DNA of 64,000 bases from Dehalobacter alkaniphilus (GTDB lineage: Bacteria; Bacillota; Desulfitobacteriia; Desulfitobacteriales; Syntrophobotulaceae): contig CP148031.1 in assembly GCA_040500365.1 (NCBI GenBank), positions 1,364,001 through 1,428,000 of the forward strand. The letters are read 5' to 3'. Position numbers and translations under genes: made by a program. Positions 40,902-50,174 of this stretch are shown here, one piece after another. A model generated the notes under the pieces. It searched no databases. It was not told the DNA's origin and saw only the letters and a list, made by a program, of their open reading frames with translations. Every line of letters begins with the position of its first letter. The stretch's first letter is position 1.

Positions 40902-41870
40902 CTACCAAGTCCAGTGGGCTTCTAAAATTTTTTGGGCTAGGCCGAAATTGTAGCTCGTTGATAGGATACCGGTACTGTAGCGTCCAGCATCCGGGTTCCA
41001 GACGTAATAAGCATTCAGGGCGTTCTGATATTGGATCATGTTTTCCTGGGAGACGGATCTCGTTATATTTGCCGCCGGATAGAGATCCCAGAGCGGCCGG
41101 GAAATAATATAGCGGCACGAGGATATGAGGTTTTCATTCTGAAGCTCATGAAGTGCGGTACCTCCAGCTGCATGATCCGGGTGGGTATCGCCGGGGGACA
41201 TCGCTTGATGAAGCGCTTGTGGATACTTAGCCTCAAAAGTCAGGATAATTTCGCGGACCGAGGCTGGAGTCACCTGACCGTCTGGAAGGTCATAAACATA
41301 AATATTATCCGTCTGGATGCCGAGGTATCTGGCTGATTCATAGAAATCCCGCACGCGCGCTTCTGTGAATTCAGCAAGTGTGATAGGTGGAAGGGCATAT
41401 GCCGCGAGCCGGTTGTTAACTTCTTTAAATGCGCCGCTTGCTGCACCTTTAGTCAAAAGTACCAGGACGACAGGCTGATAGTGGTTTTGCGCTTCCAGAA
41501 CAGCAGCTCCCATGTTTAGAACCTCATCATCCGGATGCGGGACATAAAAGATAGCCGCCTGATCAGAAAATGACGAATCTGTTAAAGGCTCGGACGTGGT
41601 CGATGGATTGTCGGAAGGAGAACCTGATGAGCTAGATTGACCAGCTGTATCAGTGGCATCTCTGTCGGTATTGTCAGTCGTGTCTGAAATATCAGAGGGG
41701 GTATCGGAAGAATTGTCCGCTGAATTATCAGAAGAAACATCAGAATAATCCGTTGCCGAAGGCACCGGATTATTCTGGCTAGCTACACTGTTTATCAGGG
41801 TCCACTTCACCCCGGCAAGAGTGATAAATACAAAGATGATCAATAACGGTATCCAATGTTTTTTTTTCAT
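40902..41870 (-). CDS. Membrane-anchored PIG-L/LmbE-type deacetylase
   Basis: About 322 aa. An N-terminal membrane anchor (HWIPLLIIFVFITLAGV) is followed by a striking low-complexity linker of some 75 residues rich in Ser, Asp and Thr, then a PIG-L domain. The zinc motif is PHPDDEVLNMGAAV (HPDDE), and the second histidine motif is GDTHPDHAAGG. Family enzymes remove N-acetyl groups from GlcNAc-containing substrates, so cell-wall or surface glycan editing is likely, outside the membrane. The start is taken at 41870 (MKKKHW) with 41885 as alternative; both have weak ribosome binding sites. Confidence 0.85.
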   Translation of the reverse strand: MKKKHWIPLLIIFVFITLAGVKWTLINSVASQNNPVPSATDYSDVSSDNSADNSSDTPSDISDTTDNTDRDATDTAGQSSSSGSPSDNPSTTSEPLTDSSFSDQAAIFYVPHPDDEVLNMGAAVLEAQNHYQPVVLVLLTKGAASGAFKEVNNRLAAYALPPITLAEFTEARVRDFYESARYLGIQTDNIYVYDLPDGQVTPASVREIILTFEAKYPQALHQAMSPGDTHPDHAAGGTALHELQNENLISSCRYIISRPLWDLYPAANITRSVSQENMIQYQNALNAYYVWNPDAGRYSTGILSTSYNFGLAQKILEAHWTW

Positions 41871-41911
41871 CGATCCCAAACCCATCCTGTATCAGATAGA
41901 TATTCAGATAC

Positions 41912-43336
41912 CTATTTTATATGTTCTTTCCCAAGCACCTTCTCGACAAATACTTTGGCCAGATGAGGATCAAACTGGGTTCCAGCATTTTTTAGGATTT
42001 CTTCAGCAGCGGTTTCCTCGTCTAAGGCTTTTCGGTATGGACGGCTGCTGGTCATCGCATTGTAAGCATCAGCAATCGCAACAATCCGGGCTTCCAATGG
42101 GATTTCCTCACCTTTCAGTCCCTTGGGATATCCCTTCCCGTCCCATCGTTCATGATGGGCCAGGACGTAATCCGAGAGATGCGCATACTCATTCATTGTG
42201 CTGAGGATTTCATGGCCGAGCTCCGGATGACGCTTAATTTCCGCCATCTCGGAATCAGTCAGCTTGTCCGGTTTGTGAAGAATCCTGCTGTCAAGGCTGA
42301 CCTTGCCAATGTTTCTGATGAGTCCGAACATCTCAAGATTTTCAATGTTTTTCTCGCTCAATTCCAGGGTTTGACCGATTTCGGCACAAAACTCACTTAC
42401 TTGGGCGGATTCTTTTTCTTCCATATCGTTCTTATGGTACAGAGTTTCCATGATAATTTCGATCAAAACATTGGTCGGTCGGTTTTTGGCTGTGCTCTTA
42501 AGCGGAGGAGTTTTTTCTGCAGCTTCTTTATAGATGAGGGCAATTTCATTTTCTTTCTTCTTTGTTGATTCACAGCCAAAAGATAAAGGAAGGTTCAGGG
42601 CGCCTAATTTTTCCTTATCAACCAAGTCATTGATCCGGTTCACAAGAATATCGGCCTGTTTGGAGTTAGTCTTTGGCAGCAAAATCATAAATTCATTTTC
42701 ACTGACTCTGGCAACGATATCGTCAACACGGCATTCCTGTTTAATTATTTCAGCGACTCTTTTGATTAGGTTATCTCCTTCGGCATTGCCGAAGGATTTC
42801 TTTACCTCGTCCAGGTAATCAATGTCAATGATGGCCAGAGAGATCGGCAAATTTCTTTCCGTATTCAGTCTTTTGAATTCTTCCTCAAAAAACTTACGGT
42901 TGTATAAGCCCGTAAGCGGATCGTGAAAGCTTAAGAATTCAGCTTTGGCAAGTTTTTTGTTTTTCCTGGCCAGTTCTTTAAATACAAGTACGATACCCTG
43001 GATATGGTTGTCTTTGTCCTTCACCGGTTTGGACTTACTCTTGACCGGACGTTTTTCACCCGTTTTAGAGAGCAAGACAGCATTTTTGGCAAATACAATA
43101 TTTTTGCCTGTTTTAAGCACACTCAGCATGCTGCCGCCAAGCACTTCATAGGTATCTGCGTTCAAAAGCTGAAATACCTCAGTCAGCGGTTTGTGAAGTG
43201 CTTCTTCACTCGTCCAGCCGGTAAGCAATTCGGCCTTCTGACTTAATAATTGTATATTGCCTTGTATATCCGTCAAGATAACAGCGTCACTGATCGATTC
43301 GAAAGTCGTTTCTAACCATCCCTGGTCTTGTTTCAT
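41912..43336 (-). CDS. PAS-GGDEF-HD-GYP protein with degenerate catalytic motifs
   Basis: 474 aa. The PAS domain is at 10-120 (SISDAVILTDIQGNIQLLSQKAELLTGW). In the GGDEF-like domain, SFHDPLTGLYNRKFFEEEF is kept, but the active motif reads RVSENEF instead of GGDEF. In the HD-GYP-like domain the HD pair is lost (LIRNIGKVSLD in place of LHDIGK), while HHERWDGKGYP is retained. It probably neither makes nor breaks c-di-GMP by the usual means and could be a binding or scaffold regulator. AAGGAG precedes the ATG. It shares clear similarity with the frameshifted copy at 44551-45637. Confidence 0.88.
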   Translation of the reverse strand: MKQDQGWLETTFESISDAVILTDIQGNIQLLSQKAELLTGWTSEEALHKPLTEVFQLLNADTYEVLGGSMLSVLKTGKNIVFAKNAVLLSKTGEKRPVKSKSKPVKDKDNHIQGIVLVFKELARKNKKLAKAEFLSFHDPLTGLYNRKFFEEEFKRLNTERNLPISLAIIDIDYLDEVKKSFGNAEGDNLIKRVAEIIKQECRVDDIVARVSENEFMILLPKTNSKQADILVNRINDLVDKEKLGALNLPLSFGCESTKKKENEIALIYKEAAEKTPPLKSTAKNRPTNVLIEIIMETLYHKNDMEEKESAQVSEFCAEIGQTLELSEKNIENLEMFGLIRNIGKVSLDSRILHKPDKLTDSEMAEIKRHPELGHEILSTMNEYAHLSDYVLAHHERWDGKGYPKGLKGEEIPLEARIVAIADAYNAMTSSRPYRKALDEETAAEEILKNAGTQFDPHLAKVFVEKVLGKEHIK

Positions 43337-43558
43337 ATCCCTATTCTCCTTATATAAAACAAACTACAAGATGCAATAATCAAACGGGTAATTAATATAT
43401 CGTCATATTTTTTTAAATATTTAGGAAAATTTTTGAAGATCATAGAGGAAGTAGCATTTTAGTGCTGAATATACTTTAAGGAAAATAATTCAATATTCTA
43501 AGCAACGGATGATTCGGCGTATTCTTGGATTAAAAACGACGTTAAGGAGGTTTTTTCT

Positions 43559-44431
43559 ATGGATGGGATCAAGGACAAAATCGGCAAGCTGATCGATGAA
43601 GTCAAGGAGAAAACCACGGATTTTAAGGACAAGGCAGAAGATACCTTCGAAGAAGTAAAGGGGAAAGCGGAAGCCCTCAAAGACAAGGCCGGTGAAGCCT
43701 ATAAAGAAGTCAAAGAGAGGGCTGAGGTCCTGAAGACGAAGGAGGGTTTGGACATGGATGCCGAACAAGCTTACAGAATGCCTTTAATTGGTGACAAGGC
43801 GCCGTCTTTTAAGGCAGTGACAACACAGGGCAATATCAATTTTCCTGAGGACTATTACAGCAAGTGGGTGATTCTTTTCTCCCATCCGGCAGATTTTACC
43901 CCGGTCTGTACAACAGAATTTATGACCTTTGCCACGATGGAAGAAGAATTCAAAGCGTTAAACACTTCGCTCGTCGGTTTGTCGGTCGACTCCTTGTATG
44001 CGCATATTGCCTGGCTCAGAAAAATCCAGGAACTTGAATGGAACGGGATGAAAAATGTTGAAGTGAAGTTTCCGTTGATTGAGGACATCAAGATGGAAGT
44101 GGCCAAGAAATACGGGATGATCCAGCCCGGCCAGTCCACGACTCAGGCGGTAAGAGCTGTCTTTGTGATTGATCCGAAGGGAACGATAAGGACAATTCTG
44201 TATTATCCGCTTTCCACGGGAAGAAACTTTGATGAAATAAAACGAATCATTATCGCGCTGCAAAAGGCAGATGCGGATCAGGTTGCGACGCCTGCGAACT
44301 GGCGGCCCGGACAGGACGTCATCGTGCCTACGGCCGGATCTTGCGGTGCCGCCAAAGAGAGAATGGAGAATCAGACGGAAGACCAATATTGTCTGGATTG
44401 GTTTCTTTGTTTCAGACGCGAAAAAAAGTAA
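43559..44431 (+). CDS. Peroxiredoxin with an N-terminal amphipathic repeat extension
   Basis: 290 aa. Residues 66-275 form a peroxiredoxin of the 1-Cys/Prx6 type: PLIGDKAPSFKAVTTQG, HPADFTPVCTTEF with the peroxidatic cysteine, and VFVIDPKGTIRTILYYPLSTGRN. The first 65 residues are Lys/Glu-rich amphipathic repeats (DKIGKLIDEVKEKTTDFKDKAEDTFEEVKGKAEALKDKAG split over the region), like LEA or YtxH-type proteins. Two starts have excellent sites: ATG 43559 (AAGGAGG) and ATG 43754 (GGAGG, 8 bases), so a long and a short form may be made. The tail has two more cysteines. It detoxifies peroxide, a typical need of anaerobes meeting oxygen. Confidence 0.9.
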   Translation: MDGIKDKIGKLIDEVKEKTTDFKDKAEDTFEEVKGKAEALKDKAGEAYKEVKERAEVLKTKEGLDMDAEQAYRMPLIGDKAPSFKAVTTQGNINFPEDYYSKWVILFSHPADFTPVCTTEFMTFATMEEEFKALNTSLVGLSVDSLYAHIAWLRKIQELEWNGMKNVEVKFPLIEDIKMEVAKKYGMIQPGQSTTQAVRAVFVIDPKGTIRTILYYPLSTGRNFDEIKRIIIALQKADADQVATPANWRPGQDVIVPTAGSCGAAKERMENQTEDQYCLDWFLCFRREKK

Positions 44432-44449
44432 ATTGTTAAGGCTTTGCAG

Positions 44450-44492
44450 CCACCGGAAAAGACGGGAGACATGATTCTTGACCGGTGGTTTT
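44450..44492 (+). terminator. Terminator after the peroxiredoxin gene
   Basis: CCACCGG (44450-44456) pairs with CCGGTGG (44482-44488), followed by TTTT. Confidence 0.6.
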
Positions 44493-44550
44493 CAATATCA
44501 TCAATCAGCAGAATGACATATTACAGATCCCGGTTTGGTGAATAGATTGA

Positions 44551-45637
44551 TATTTTTTCAAATCTAAAATCATTGATATTACAGACCGGAAGCATCGAGA
44601 AGACGAGATAGCCTTTATCCATGTACATGATGCTTTAGCGGTTTGTATAACCGGGTATTTTTTGAAAAAGAGCTGAAGAGGCTGAATCGAAAGAGCAATT
44701 TGCCTTTGTCGATTATCATCGGAGATATTAACGGTGTAAAATTAATTAACGATGCCTATGGAAACAAAGTCGGAGACAGGATAATCGTAGATACCGCTCA
44801 GATACTGAAACATTGCTGCCGGCCGAAAGATATCATCGCCAGAATCGGGGGGGATGAATTCGGCATTATCCTGCCGAAAACGGATAATCAGACAGCGGAG
44901 GCCATTCTTGAATGTATACAGACAGCCTGTCTACAGAAAAAGGAGTCTACTGTTGATCATACCTTCATCAACATCACCCTGGGGTATTGCACCAAGGAAA
45001 ATCTAAACGAGGACATTAATGAGGTGCTCAAAACGGCCGAAGACAGTGTGCTCAGACGTAAGCTTCTGGAGCAGAGAAGCTCGCACAGCACGATACTTAC
45101 ATCGGTCAAGGCCACAATGTTTGAAAGAAGCCAGGAAACAGAGGAACATGCAGAAAGGCTTGGTGTTTTCTCCAGAATGATCGGTGAAGCCCTGAACCTT
45201 CCTCAGACCAGGCTGGACGAGCTGGAACTGCTGGCCAATCTTCATGATATCGGCAAAGTCGGTGTTAATGACAAGATCCTGAAAAAACCCGGAAAACTGA
45301 CGAACAGAGAATGGGAAGAAATGAAGAAGCACTCGGAAATCGGCTACCAGATTGCCATGTCATCTCCAAGCCTCGTAACCATCGCCGAATATATTCTTTG
45401 CCATCATGAACGCTGGGACGGCAAAGGCTATCCGCAGGGGCTTGCAGGGGAAGAAATACCGCTGCTTTCGAGGATTTTGGCCGTAGTCGACACCTTTGAC
45501 GCCATGACCCAGGACCGGGTATACCGCAAGGCGTTCCCTGTCCGGGATGCGCTGCAGGAGCTGGAGAGAAACGCTGCAGCCAGTTTGATCCTGATATTGT
45601 CAAATTGTTTGTAGAGAGGATGGGATTAGCAGAATAA
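44551..45637 (+). pseudogene. Frameshifted PAS/GGDEF/HD-GYP gene
   Basis: The frame from 44551 reads KIIDITDRKHREDEIAFIHVHDALA, the PAS-to-GGDEF linker where HDPLTGLYNR is expected. The rest of that motif (LYNRVFFEKEL) continues in another frame from 44643. The middle is well kept: RIGGDEF, NLHDIGKVGVND and HHERWDGKGYP. Near 45575 a second shift separates ELERNAA from the expected QFDPDIVKLFVERMG..stop at 45637. The PAS domain is largely absent. Two shifts make a pseudogene likely, though the 323-codon core (44643-45614) could still be translated; sequencing error is not excluded. It is a diverged relative of the gene at 41912. Confidence 0.78.
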
Positions 45638-45730
45638 TATTTTAGAATATACTTGTTATCAATGTCATAATATGTGGTAATAAGTTAAACTTTTTACTGA
45701 AATAAGTTAACATCTTTTTTACAGAATATA

Positions 45731-45759
45731 TTGTGATTAGGTGATAAATAAGGTAAAAT
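45731..45759 (+). promoter_or_regulatory. Probable promoter of the polysaccharide locus
   Basis: TTGTGA (45731-45736), 17-bp spacer, TAAAAT (45754-45759), about 45 bases before the phosphomannomutase ATG, in an AT-rich gap with a repeated AAGTTAA motif. Confidence 0.5.
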
Positions 45760-45807
45760 GAAGAAATAACATTTCCAGAATATTGAATATTTATCATTGG
45801 AGAAAAA

Positions 45808-47226
45808 ATGTTTAAAGAAAATTTTAAGAATATGTTCCGCGAATATGATATCAGGGGAAGAGTGAATAGTGAAGAATTAAATAAAGAGAATGTCGCATTG
45901 ATCACTAGGGCATTTAGTACTTTTTTATTGCGGCGAAACATTAATCGGGTTGTCGTAGGCTATGATAACCGTAGTTATTCCAAAGAATTTGCAGAGGCAG
46001 CTATTCAACAGTTTGTTGCAGACGGTTTTGAGGTATTTGACATAGGCCTGACATTAAGCCCGGTTGCCTACTTTGCTCAGTATTACTTACAGAGTCTTGG
46101 CGTTATGATGATCACAGCCAGTCATAATCCGAATGGGTGGTCAGGGTTCAAGCTTGGGGATGGATATTCAAAAACAATTGGCCCCGAGGAGATCAAAGAG
46201 ATTTTTAACATTCTTCAGACTCAGGACTTCAGCACGTTACCTCAGTCAGGGGTCCGTATCATTGTGGAGATTCGGAAAGCCTATATTGATGCAGTCGTAA
46301 GCCGTATTCATATGTCCGATTATAAGCCAAAAGTTGTTCTGGATGCCGGAAATGGCGGGGCTGGTTTATTTGCGTATGAAATTTTTCAGAGGCTTGGTTG
46401 TCTTACTTTCCAACTAAATTGTGATCCCGATACTGCGTATCCCCATTATTTCCCAAATCCATCTGACCTCAAGGCAAGAGAACGTTTAGCACAAATGGTT
46501 GCCCACTCTCATATTCAGGCGGATCTTGGGCTAGCTTTTGATGGTGACGGGGACAGACTGGGGGTTATTGATCAGTATGGAAATAATATTTGGAGCGACA
46601 GAATCTTAATCATTTTGGCAAGACAGCTTTTAGAAAAGAAAAGAGGTGCCAAAATTGTTTTTGATGTAAAGTGCACACAGGGGCTAACAGATGATATTCT
46701 GGCTCACGGTGGTATTCCGATTATGTGGAAGACCGGACATTCCCATATAAAATCAAAAATGCAAAGCGAAAAGGCTGACCTTGCGGGTGAACGAAGCGGT
46801 CATATTTTTATTGCAGATAATTATTTTGGCTTTGATGACGCCATATTTGCCGGCGCTAAGCTTATCGAATATTTGTCCCATGTCAATAAGTCACTGACTG
46901 AAGTCCTGGAGGATGTTCCTTCTTATATCACTTCTCCTGAAATTAAAGCACATTGTAAGGACTCGGAAAAATATCTTGTTGTAGATCGGCTTGTCGAGAG
47001 CTTTAAGCAGGAATACGGGGATAAGGTTATTGATATCAATGGGGCGCGAGTGGTATTTAACTCAGGCTGGGGATTAGTCAGGGCATCTTCAAATTTACCC
47101 GAACTTGTACTGATTTTTGAAGCGGATACTCAAGAAAAACTATTGGAAATTCGCAGTATCTTCAAAGAAAAAATAACAGCTTTTAAAGAAGTTGCTCCTA
47201 ATTGGGAAAATGATTTGATTATTTGA
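45808..47226 (+). CDS. manB: Phosphomannomutase/phosphoglucomutase
   Basis: 472-aa alpha-D-phosphohexomutase that interconverts mannose-6-P and mannose-1-P (and possibly glucose phosphates). The phosphoserine loop is TASHNPNGWSGFK (Ser105), the magnesium loop FDGDGDRLG and the sugar-binding loop GERSGH, with a C-terminal phosphate-binding R-ASSNLPELVLIFEA. FREYDIRG near the start is typical. It is the first gene of the polysaccharide locus and feeds mannose-1-P to the guanylyltransferase at 53415. Its base composition is more AT rich than the preceding region. Confidence 0.94.
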   Translation: MFKENFKNMFREYDIRGRVNSEELNKENVALITRAFSTFLLRRNINRVVVGYDNRSYSKEFAEAAIQQFVADGFEVFDIGLTLSPVAYFAQYYLQSLGVMMITASHNPNGWSGFKLGDGYSKTIGPEEIKEIFNILQTQDFSTLPQSGVRIIVEIRKAYIDAVVSRIHMSDYKPKVVLDAGNGGAGLFAYEIFQRLGCLTFQLNCDPDTAYPHYFPNPSDLKARERLAQMVAHSHIQADLGLAFDGDGDRLGVIDQYGNNIWSDRILIILARQLLEKKRGAKIVFDVKCTQGLTDDILAHGGIPIMWKTGHSHIKSKMQSEKADLAGERSGHIFIADNYFGFDDAIFAGAKLIEYLSHVNKSLTEVLEDVPSYITSPEIKAHCKDSEKYLVVDRLVESFKQEYGDKVIDINGARVVFNSGWGLVRASSNLPELVLIFEADTQEKLLEIRSIFKEKITAFKEVAPNWENDLII

Positions 47227-47354
47227 TGATTTCTTACAGTAAACTTCAACTATTATGAAGGAAAAATTTTGGAATCGTCGAATAGTGAGGAATCAGTAAT
47301 ATTATTTAGTATTTATTACTAGATTTTTTTTTGAATAACTGGAGTGTGAACTGA

Positions 47355-48350
47355 TTGATAAAGAATGTGTTAGTGACTGGCGGTGCTGGCTATATCGGCA
47401 GCCATACAGTTAAGGTTTTACTGGAGAAAGGTTTTTCGGTCGTTGTCTTAGACAATCTATTAACTGGACATCTTAAAGCATTGGGTAAGGAAGTCAAATA
47501 CTACCATGGGGATATCGCAGATAGGAGTCTAGTTTTAAATATTGTCAAGAACGAAAGCATTGAAGCGGTTATCCATTTTGCAGCCTGCAGCATCGTAAGC
47601 GATTCAATAAAAAGACCGGATTACTATTTTACAGAAAACGTAGCTAAAACAAATCGATTTGTTGCATCGTTGCTTATGGGTGGTGTTGATAAGGTTGTTT
47701 TTTCTTCGACTGCAGCAATCTATGGCGTACCGCATAGTGTTCCTATCCCGGAGGATGCGGTAACACAGCCGGTTAATCCCTATGGAGTTTCAAAATTGAT
47801 GATTGAACAAATGTTTTATTGGATGGAATTGTCTTATGGTCTTAAATGGGTAGCCTTGAGATATTTCAATGCAGCTGGGGCAATGCTGGATGGCTCAATT
47901 GGCGAAGACCACGAGCAGGAGACGCATCTGATTCCCCTTGTCTTAAAGACAGCACTTGGACAACAGAAAAGTATCAATGTTTTTGGAGACGATTATCAAA
48001 CGCCGGATGGTACGTGTATCCGTGATTATATTCACGTTCTGGATCTTGCTGAAGCGCATATCGCGGCTTTATATACGCTGGAGAAGGCCAATAAAGGAGT
48101 AGTCTATAATGTCGGTACAGGGTCGGGTTATTCAGTCAAAGAAGTGATCGATATCGCAAAAAGAATAACTGGTAAAAATATTCACGTTCAATTGGCCGCA
48201 CGCCGACAGGGAGATCCGGACATGTTAATTGCCAAGGTTGACAAAATTAAAAATGAATTGGCGTGGCTTCCACATTATAGCGGAATGGATACAATTATTG
48301 GCAGTGCCTGGGAATGGCTTAGCAAAAATCCAAAAGGCTATCGGAGCTAA
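47355..48350 (+). CDS. galE: UDP-glucose 4-epimerase
   Basis: 331-aa short-chain dehydrogenase-type epimerase converting UDP-glucose and UDP-galactose. The NAD loop is GGAGYIGSH (8-16), catalytic Ser-Thr in VVFSSTAAIYG and YGVSK (YxxxK), with the GalE-type RYFNAAGA, GDDYQTPDGTCIRDYIHVLDLA and NVGTGSGYSV blocks. The start is TTG at 47355 with GGAG about 11 bases before it. It supplies UDP-galactose (or UDP-GalNAc) for the surface polysaccharide. Confidence 0.93.
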   Translation: MIKNVLVTGGAGYIGSHTVKVLLEKGFSVVVLDNLLTGHLKALGKEVKYYHGDIADRSLVLNIVKNESIEAVIHFAACSIVSDSIKRPDYYFTENVAKTNRFVASLLMGGVDKVVFSSTAAIYGVPHSVPIPEDAVTQPVNPYGVSKLMIEQMFYWMELSYGLKWVALRYFNAAGAMLDGSIGEDHEQETHLIPLVLKTALGQQKSINVFGDDYQTPDGTCIRDYIHVLDLAEAHIAALYTLEKANKGVVYNVGTGSGYSVKEVIDIAKRITGKNIHVQLAARRQGDPDMLIAKVDKIKNELAWLPHYSGMDTIIGSAWEWLSKNPKGYRS

Positions 48351-48445
48351 GATAGCTTAAAGCCTTTATTTCTGACTCTTTTGTTACGATAATAATTATA
48401 GAAGTGAGTGTAAATTCTTTTTGAATTGTTTCTGGAGGGATAAAA

Positions 48446-49114
48446 ATGGAGAGCAAAGCCGCAGCAGTCATTACAACTTTAAATGATAGTATTATATTAG
48501 AAAAATCGTATCCTTTCTGGAAAAGAACCTTTGATGTCTTGTTTTCAATATTTGCGTTGTTGATTACATCGCCATTTACAATAATAATCAGTCTGCAAAT
48601 TCTGCTTATTTATGGACGACCTGTAACATTTAAGCAGCAAAGAATCGGATATAACGGGAAGCCTTTTAAAATTATTAAATTCCGTTCGATGTGTAAAAAT
48701 GCTGAGGACGTTTTAAGAAGAAACCCTGAAATATATCAATATTATTTGGAGAATGATTATAAGCTTCCGGACGGTGAAGATCCAAGAGTTACAAAATTTG
48801 GACGATTTTTGCGGAAGACCAGCCTGGATGAATTGCTTCAGTTCTGGAATGTTTTAAAAGGTGATATGTCGGTAGTTGGCCCCCGCCCCATCGTGCTAGC
48901 CGAACTTGAAGAATATGGTGATAAAAAAAGTTTATTCCTGTCAATGAAACCTGGGGTCACCGGCGTATGGCAAGTCTCGGGAAGAAGCAACATTGGATAC
49001 CCTGAACGCGTAGATGTGGAATTAAGTTATCTCAATAAACAGAGCCTGACATTTGATATTTTGGTGATTTTTAAAACAATTTTTAAGGTGATAAAAAGAT
49101 CTGGTGCTTATTAG
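48446..49114 (+). CDS. Initiating sugar-1-phosphate transferase (bacterial sugar transferase family)
   Basis: 222-aa polyprenyl-phosphate sugar phosphotransferase that loads the first sugar on undecaprenyl phosphate at the inner membrane. The N-terminal hydrophobic helix (VLFSIFALLITSPFTIIISLQILL) is followed by the catalytic domain with FKQQRIGYNGKPFKIIKFRSM, LRKTSLDELLQFWNVLKGDMSVVGPRP and PGVTGVWQVSGRS. The short form with one membrane segment is usual for monotopic members. GGAGGG precedes the ATG. Confidence 0.93.
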   Translation: MESKAAAVITTLNDSIILEKSYPFWKRTFDVLFSIFALLITSPFTIIISLQILLIYGRPVTFKQQRIGYNGKPFKIIKFRSMCKNAEDVLRRNPEIYQYYLENDYKLPDGEDPRVTKFGRFLRKTSLDELLQFWNVLKGDMSVVGPRPIVLAELEEYGDKKSLFLSMKPGVTGVWQVSGRSNIGYPERVDVELSYLNKQSLTFDILVIFKTIFKVIKRSGAY

Positions 49115-49149
49115 GAAGATAGCTACAAATATTCATTTGGGAGAAGTGA

Positions 49150-50091
49150 ATGAATAAAAAAATTAAGAAATACATCCTTGTTGGTATAGGTTCGCTTTTG
49201 ATCATACTTGCAGCAATGATTGCTTATTACATTATGAGTTCTTTAAACTATAAAGAGAGCCTGGTAAAGCATACAAAGCAGTGGAAGGAAGTAAAAGATC
49301 CTGTAATGCAGGAAGGGAATGTTACAGATATTGGATCAGAGAATACGATTTATATGCTGTTTCTTGGTATTGACAAAACCGAAGAGAGAGAGAGCTGGCT
49401 TGGGGTTTATCGAACCGATACCATTATTCTTGGAAAAATCGATATTAATACCAAGAATATTAATCTTTTAAGCATTCCCCGAGATACGTATACATATGTT
49501 CCTGTTGAAAACAAGTTCGATAAAATTAATCATGCCTATGCCTATGGAAGTGTCAAAGGAGACGGTGTACAGGCAAGTATTGAAGCAGTGAACAGTTTCA
49601 TGGGAAAAGAAGTCGTTGATTATTATTTCTTAATGAATATGGAGCCTATTCCCAGTATTGTCGATGAAATCGGGGGCGTTAAAATCGACGTTGAAATCGA
49701 TATGAAAGATCATGGAGCGAATCTATCGAAAGGACTTCAAGTTTTAAACGGGCAGCAGGCTTTTGACTATATTCATTGGCGGTATTCTGCAGGCGGGGAT
49801 ATCGATCGACTGAAAAGGCAACAGAAGTTTTTAAACGCCTTGTATAATCAACAGCGTGAATCAGGGAAAATCCTTGAAACCTTGAATATTGTCCTTAAAC
49901 ATAAGGAAGACCTTCAGACGAATTTTACAATGAAACAAATGATCGGGCTTACGAAATTTGTCACGGAAGTTCCAGCCGAGAATGTTACGTATTCTTATAT
50001 TCCCGGCCGGGGGCAGACGATGGATGGGATCTCTTATTATATGCCTTATGAGGATTGGACAGAGGAATTATTGGCTGAGTATTTAAAATAA
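49150..50091 (+). CDS. LytR-CpsA-Psr (LCP) family protein
   Basis: 313-aa membrane-anchored enzyme with one N-terminal helix (YILVGIGSLLIILAAMIAYYI) and an extracellular LCP domain. Motifs are YRTDTIILGKID, LLSIPRDTYTYVP and NKFDKINHAYAYG, then WRYSAGGDIDRLKRQQKFL with the catalytic arginines. LCP proteins attach polyprenyl-linked glycans (teichoic acid or capsule) to peptidoglycan. Placed right after the initiating transferase, it probably anchors the polysaccharide made by this locus. Confidence 0.93.
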   Translation: MNKKIKKYILVGIGSLLIILAAMIAYYIMSSLNYKESLVKHTKQWKEVKDPVMQEGNVTDIGSENTIYMLFLGIDKTEERESWLGVYRTDTIILGKIDINTKNINLLSIPRDTYTYVPVENKFDKINHAYAYGSVKGDGVQASIEAVNSFMGKEVVDYYFLMNMEPIPSIVDEIGGVKIDVEIDMKDHGANLSKGLQVLNGQQAFDYIHWRYSAGGDIDRLKRQQKFLNALYNQQRESGKILETLNIVLKHKEDLQTNFTMKQMIGLTKFVTEVPAENVTYSYIPGRGQTMDGISYYMPYEDWTEELLAEYLK

Positions 50092-50174
50092 GCTAAAGTG
50101 GCTGCATATTAGTGGATATAATGTGAAGCAGTATCTAATATGATCCAATAATTACGGAACAGAGGAGTGTTTGG

